In this document: one piece after another, positions 58,503 to 61,448 of the stretch
Position numbering within the stretch: position 1 is the first letter of the stretch
Layout: each line of letters opens with the position of its first letter
Assembly: GCA_023259675.1 (NCBI GenBank)
Contig: JALRGT010000016.1
Location: 1 to 61,448 of the forward strand
DNA from: Flavobacterium sp.
Lineage (GTDB): Bacteria; Bacteroidota; Bacteroidia; Flavobacteriales; Flavobacteriaceae
Direction of reading: 5' to 3'
Length of the DNA stretch: 61,448 bases
Program-made: the position numbers and the translations under genes
The notes under the pieces: generated by a model
Databases searched by the model: none
What the model was told of the DNA's origin: nothing
The model's input: the letters and a program-made list of their open reading frames with translations, nothing else

Positions 58503-59655
58503 TACCGACAAAACGGCAAACAATAAAAAGGTCTTTTTAGTGCATAGTGGCAATGACTATTTTTCCCGTTTAGAGCAAATAATTCTAAGTACACAATATG
58601 AAATCCATATTCAGTTCTATATATTTAAATATGATGTCACAGGGAAAAAAATTATTGATGCGCTAAAAAATGCGGCTGAACGAGGGGTAAAAGTATATAT
58701 CCTTTTGGATGCTTTTGGATCCCTTTCCTTTCCTAAAGAAATAGTTGAAGAACTTCATGTAATAGGAATTCATTTTCGTTTTTTCTCCCCTTTCTTTTCA
58801 AAAAACTCCTTTTATATTGGTAGACGATTGCATCATAAAATAGTAGTTTCTGATGCTCAACTGGTTCTCATCGGCGGTATTAACATCGCTAAGAAATACC
58901 ATGGAACCATAAAAAAAGAACCTTGGTTAGATTATGCCGTATTGGTTCAGGATGAAACCATTGCTAAAATGTTACAATTAGTTTGCAGAAACTTGTTTTA
59001 TAAAAACAGACATCCTCTGCGACATAAATTGATATCCGTTTTTTATACGCCAGATGAAAATACCGTAAGAATTACTCAAAATGATTGGTTAAAAAGAAAA
59101 AACGAAATTTATAAAGCGTATTTGAATGCCTTCAGCAAAGCCAAAGATGAAATCATCATTGTAGGCAGCTATTTCCTTCCAGGGAAAAGGCTAACTAACG
59201 CGCTGAAAAAAGCCGCAAAAAACAAAGTAACAGTAAAACTGATTCTTTCTGGAGTTTCTGATATAAAACTCGCTCAAAGGGCAACAAATCATATTTATGC
59301 CAAACTATTGAGAAGCAATATTGAGCTTTACGAATATAATAAAACTGTGCTTCATGGAAAAGCCGCAATTGTAGATGGAAATTGGACAACAATTGGTTCT
59401 TTTAACCTCAATAACTTAAGTGCTTTTGGAAGTCTTGAAATGAATGTGGAAATTAAATCGACCCAATTTACAAATATTTGTAAATCACATATCAGTACAA
59501 TCCTATCACAATGTCAAAAGGTAACTCTTTCTTCCATAAAAAAAAGAAATACGGTCTATTCTAATTTTATTAATTGGATAGCTTATTGGATAGCAAGATT
59601 TCTCCTTAATTTGGTTACCTACTTCCCACACAAACGTTTCAAAATACAATATTAG
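58492..59655 (+). CDS. Phospholipase D family, cardiolipin synthase-like
   Basis: A 387-residue protein with two HKD motifs: His114/Lys116/Asp121 in LHHKIVVSDA and His288/Lys290/Asp295 in LHGKAAIVDG, each followed by the expected GG/GS loop. It has no N-terminal membrane helices, unlike E. coli ClsA, and resembles ClsB-type enzymes that join phospholipids into cardiolipin. A C-terminal hydrophobic/basic stretch (NWIAYWIARFLLNLV) may attach it to the membrane. It is the last gene of the operon. Confidence 0.88.
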   Translation: MPNNTDKTANNKKVFLVHSGNDYFSRLEQIILSTQYEIHIQFYIFKYDVTGKKIIDALKNAAERGVKVYILLDAFGSLSFPKEIVEELHVIGIHFRFFSPFFSKNSFYIGRRLHHKIVVSDAQLVLIGGINIAKKYHGTIKKEPWLDYAVLVQDETIAKMLQLVCRNLFYKNRHPLRHKLISVFYTPDENTVRITQNDWLKRKNEIYKAYLNAFSKAKDEIIIVGSYFLPGKRLTNALKKAAKNKVTVKLILSGVSDIKLAQRATNHIYAKLLRSNIELYEYNKTVLHGKAAIVDGNWTTIGSFNLNNLSAFGSLEMNVEIKSTQFTNICKSHISTILSQCQKVTLSSIKKRNTVYSNFINWIAYWIARFLLNLVTYFPHKRFKIQY

Positions 59656-59831
59656 ATTAAACATTTAAATTTCCTTTTATTTTAAAGTAACACTAATGTT
59701 AATCCAATTAATTTGCTTTTAAAACTTATAAATAAATATTTTTTCGTAAATTTAATACACGTTATCTACCTGATTTAAAACAGATTGAAAACATCTAAGT
59801 TGTTTAATTTTATTTTTAAGACATTCTAATA

Positions 59832-59957
59832 ATGGAGCCGACTAAGAAATATAAAAGAAAAAAAGAGGAATGGATTACAAAGGATTTGAAGAGTAAGATT
59901 CCGAAACTAAACAAGAAAACAATTTATGTTCCTAAACGGAATGAATTGAATTTTTAA
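59832..59957 (+). CDS. Small basic ORF upstream of the retron RNA
   Basis: ATG 59832 opens a 41-codon frame (MEPTKKYKRKKEEW...) ending TAA at 59955-59957. About a third of residues are Lys or Arg. No homologue is recognised. Its last codons overlap the first terminal repeat of the retron RNA (59946-59958), so it could be a small retron-associated protein translated from the same transcript, or a chance frame in AT-rich sequence. The rest of 59656-59831 shows no other gene. Confidence 0.3.
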   Translation: MEPTKKYKRKKEEWITKDLKSKIPKLNKKTIYVPKRNELNF

Positions 59958-60134
59958 TTTGTTTATAAACGATTTTGTTGGTTATGCCAACTTCGGAGCA
60001 GTGAGTCACTGTTCTGCAATTGAATGCTTTTTCAAGCACTGGGTTTAAAAGGCTCTCCGCAGAGCTCCGAACCTTTTAAACCCGTATTCCTAATTGGAGT
60101 GAGGACTTTTGCCCTCACTCCATTAACGATTCAA
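59946..60134 (+). ncRNA. Retron msr-msd non-coding RNA
   Basis: Terminal complementary repeats: a1 ttgaatttttaat (59946-59958) pairs with a2 attaacgattcaa (60122-60134), with 11 Watson-Crick pairs, one G-U and one mismatch. Between them are three small hairpins expected of msr (59977-59991 GTTGG/CCAAC; 59997-60013 AGCAGT/ACTGTT; 60025-60038 TGCTT/AAGCA). Next come a long msd-like stem of 12 perfect pairs (60041-60052 with 60072-60083, inner hairpin 60052-60065) and a 10-bp stem (60095-60104 with 60113-60122). a2 ends 5 bases before the reverse transcriptase ATG. The branching G and exact msr/msd border are not resolved. Confidence 0.7.
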
Positions 60135-60139
60135 ATATC

Positions 60140-61225
60140 ATGGATTTTGCGCACTACAAAGATTCATTTACTAAGGAAGCCATAAATGCTGGATATCCAC
60201 AACAGGATATAAAACGTTGTTTAGCATACGCTAAAAAAATCTATTCTAATGATGTTCCTATAATCTATAACTCTTCACATCTATCAGAACTGGTGGGCTA
60301 TAAAAAAGAATACATCCAAAAAGCAGCACGTTATTCCTCCTATTTCTATAGAAATTTTCAGATTCTTAAAAAAAATGGCAAAAAAAGAGCTATATCAGAG
60401 CCCCTACCAAGTTTAATGGAAATCCAACATTGGATTCTCAAAAACATTCTTTACAAAATTCCTGTAAGTCCGTTTGCCAAAGCCTATAAACCTAATGTAA
60501 ACCTTTTGGAAAACCTAAGATTTCACAAAAACCAACCTAAAGTCTTTACCATTGATTTAGAAAATTTTTTCCCTTCTATCACTATTGAACAAATCGAGAA
60601 AATTTTTAATAAATTGGGCTATTCAGATGCAGTTTCTAAATTACTGACCCAATTGTGCACTCTTGAAAATTCTATACCACAGGGCGCTCCTACTAGTCCA
60701 TACCTTTCTAATCTAATTTTTAAAGAAGCCGATAATACGATATCAGAGTATTGCAAAAAAAATAAAATTCGCTATACTCGTTACGCCGATGATTTGAGTT
60801 TTTCAGGAGATTTTGATGAGATAAAACTGATGGATAAAATATCGGCCACTCTTAAAAAAATAAATCTAAAAATAAATCATGACAAAACGAAACTCATGAC
60901 ACCCAATACAAGACAAATTGTTACTGGTATTGTCGTGAATGAAAAACCACAAGTGGTTTTCCATAAACGAAATGAGTTACGACAAGCCATGTATTATATA
61001 AAGAAATTTGGTTTAGAGGAACACCAAGAATACAAAGAAATAGATCAGAACCATTACTTAGAACATCTCTTGGGTAAAATTAATTTTGTATTACAAATAA
61101 ACCCAAAAGACCTCGAATTTATAGGATACAAATCTTTTTTGTTGGAATTGAAGAAAAAACAAGATTCAAAAATACATAAAACTATACAGATGAGATATAA
61201 TAATCCTAATAGTCTTATTTTATAA
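60140..61225 (+). CDS. Retron-type reverse transcriptase
   Basis: The 361-residue enzyme makes branched RNA-linked msDNA from the upstream RNA. Polymerase residues are visible: Asp139 in FTIDLENFFPS and the YADD box at 215-218 in RYADDLSFSG, with PQGAPTSPYLSNL between them. Retron hallmarks are an NAxxH-like NLRFH (125-129) and VTG (261-263) in IVTGIVV. Length is normal for a stand-alone retron RT; there is no fused effector domain. Downstream lies only an rRNA operon terminator, so no effector gene follows. It most likely belongs to an anti-phage defence unit, as characterised retrons do. Confidence 0.9.
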   Translation: MDFAHYKDSFTKEAINAGYPQQDIKRCLAYAKKIYSNDVPIIYNSSHLSELVGYKKEYIQKAARYSSYFYRNFQILKKNGKKRAISEPLPSLMEIQHWILKNILYKIPVSPFAKAYKPNVNLLENLRFHKNQPKVFTIDLENFFPSITIEQIEKIFNKLGYSDAVSKLLTQLCTLENSIPQGAPTSPYLSNLIFKEADNTISEYCKKNKIRYTRYADDLSFSGDFDEIKLMDKISATLKKINLKINHDKTKLMTPNTRQIVTGIVVNEKPQVVFHKRNELRQAMYYIKKFGLEEHQEYKEIDQNHYLEHLLGKINFVLQINPKDLEFIGYKSFLLELKKKQDSKIHKTIQMRYNNPNSLIL

Positions 61226-61353
61226 AAAAATAGTCTTAAAAAAATATTTATGCTATAATTTATAGCGCTCCACAGGTTTTAGCATAACCCTTGATCCTTT
61301 ACTACTTTGTTCGGGCTAAATTTATCATATTTTTTCTAAAAAAGATATAAAAC

Positions 61354-61384
61354 AAAAAACCCCGTTCGTTAGAACAGGGTTTTT
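61354..61384 (-). terminator. Terminator of the rRNA operon
   Basis: An inverted repeat (aaaaaacccc-gttc at 61354-61367 with gaac-a-gggttttt at 61372-61384) forms a hairpin with loop gtta and one mismatch. On the minus strand it directly follows the 5S rRNA and ends in a T-run. Confidence 0.8.
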
Positions 61385-61390
61385 AAAGAA

Positions 61391-61448
61391 AGGCGACGAC
61401 ATACTCTCCCACATAACTGCAGTACCATCTGCGCAGGCGGGCTTAACT
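61391..61448 (-). rRNA. rrf: 5S ribosomal RNA, 3' part
   Basis: The minus strand reads agttaagcccgcctgcgcag through to gtatgtcgtcgcc, which is the conserved 3' half of bacterial 5S rRNA. The 5' half lies beyond the window. It marks the end of an rRNA operon that converges on the retron. Confidence 0.93.

Noticed and set aside
59697..59820. Promoter for the retron RNA
   Set aside because: Several AT-rich stretches exist, but no TTTG-N19-TAnnTTTG match was found, so no promoter is called.

Overview
The window is AT-rich DNA from a member of the Bacteroidota, most likely Flavobacterium or a close relative. The evidence is TTTG-N19-TAnnTTTG promoters, a SusC/SusD pair with a hybrid two-component regulator, lipoproteins with short Bacteroidota-type signal peptides, and an S1 N-terminus of flavobacterial type. 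I saw no CRISPR array, tRNA or intact insertion sequence.

Layout. 1-60 is the start of rpsA (minus strand) with its promoter. 300-2500 is an accessory patch: a structured repeat, a membrane protein framed by a 9-bp inverted repeat as in an integron cassette, a lipoprotein gene broken by a stop codon, and short GC-richer repeats. 2645-6334 is an iron-uptake pair (TonB-dependent siderophore receptor and PepSY membrane protein) with a palindrome inside its promoter. 6355-13146 (minus) holds cmk, lon, a beta-rich lipoprotein, an MFS transporter and an M48 metalloprotease lipoprotein. 13238-22529 (minus) is a glycogen / alpha-glucan cluster, transcribed glgA-glgC-glgE-glgB followed by a GH31 enzyme. 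An ABC ATPase with a degenerate first half lies at 23088-24323.

24537-42464 (plus) is a polysaccharide utilisation locus: hybrid two-component regulator, SusC, SusD, a secreted putative alpha/alpha-barrel enzyme, a GH130 enzyme, an MFS sugar transporter, a second unassigned secreted protein, a secreted GH13 enzyme and a phosphomannose-isomerase-like cupin. GH130 plus the cupin points to a mannose-containing glycan. A SulP anion transporter follows on the minus strand.

44575-59655 (plus) is a tightly packed run of 11 genes: PEP synthase, SDR oxidoreductase, acetyl-CoA synthetase, DegP-like protease, a 2-oxoacid (probably pyruvate) dehydrogenase E1alpha/E1beta/E2, an acyl carrier protein, a Ca2+-type P-ATPase, a site-2 protease with CBS domains and a cardiolipin-synthase-like PLD enzyme. 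It looks like one pyruvate/acetyl-CoA and envelope-stress module.

At the right end, between that operon and the 3' end of an rRNA operon (5S rRNA, minus strand), lies a retron. A folded non-coding RNA with terminal complementary repeats (59946-60134) is followed after 5 bp by a retron-type reverse transcriptase (60140-61225). No known effector gene is next to it. The only extra candidate is a 41-codon basic ORF whose end overlaps the first repeat. I consider this the most interesting element of the window.
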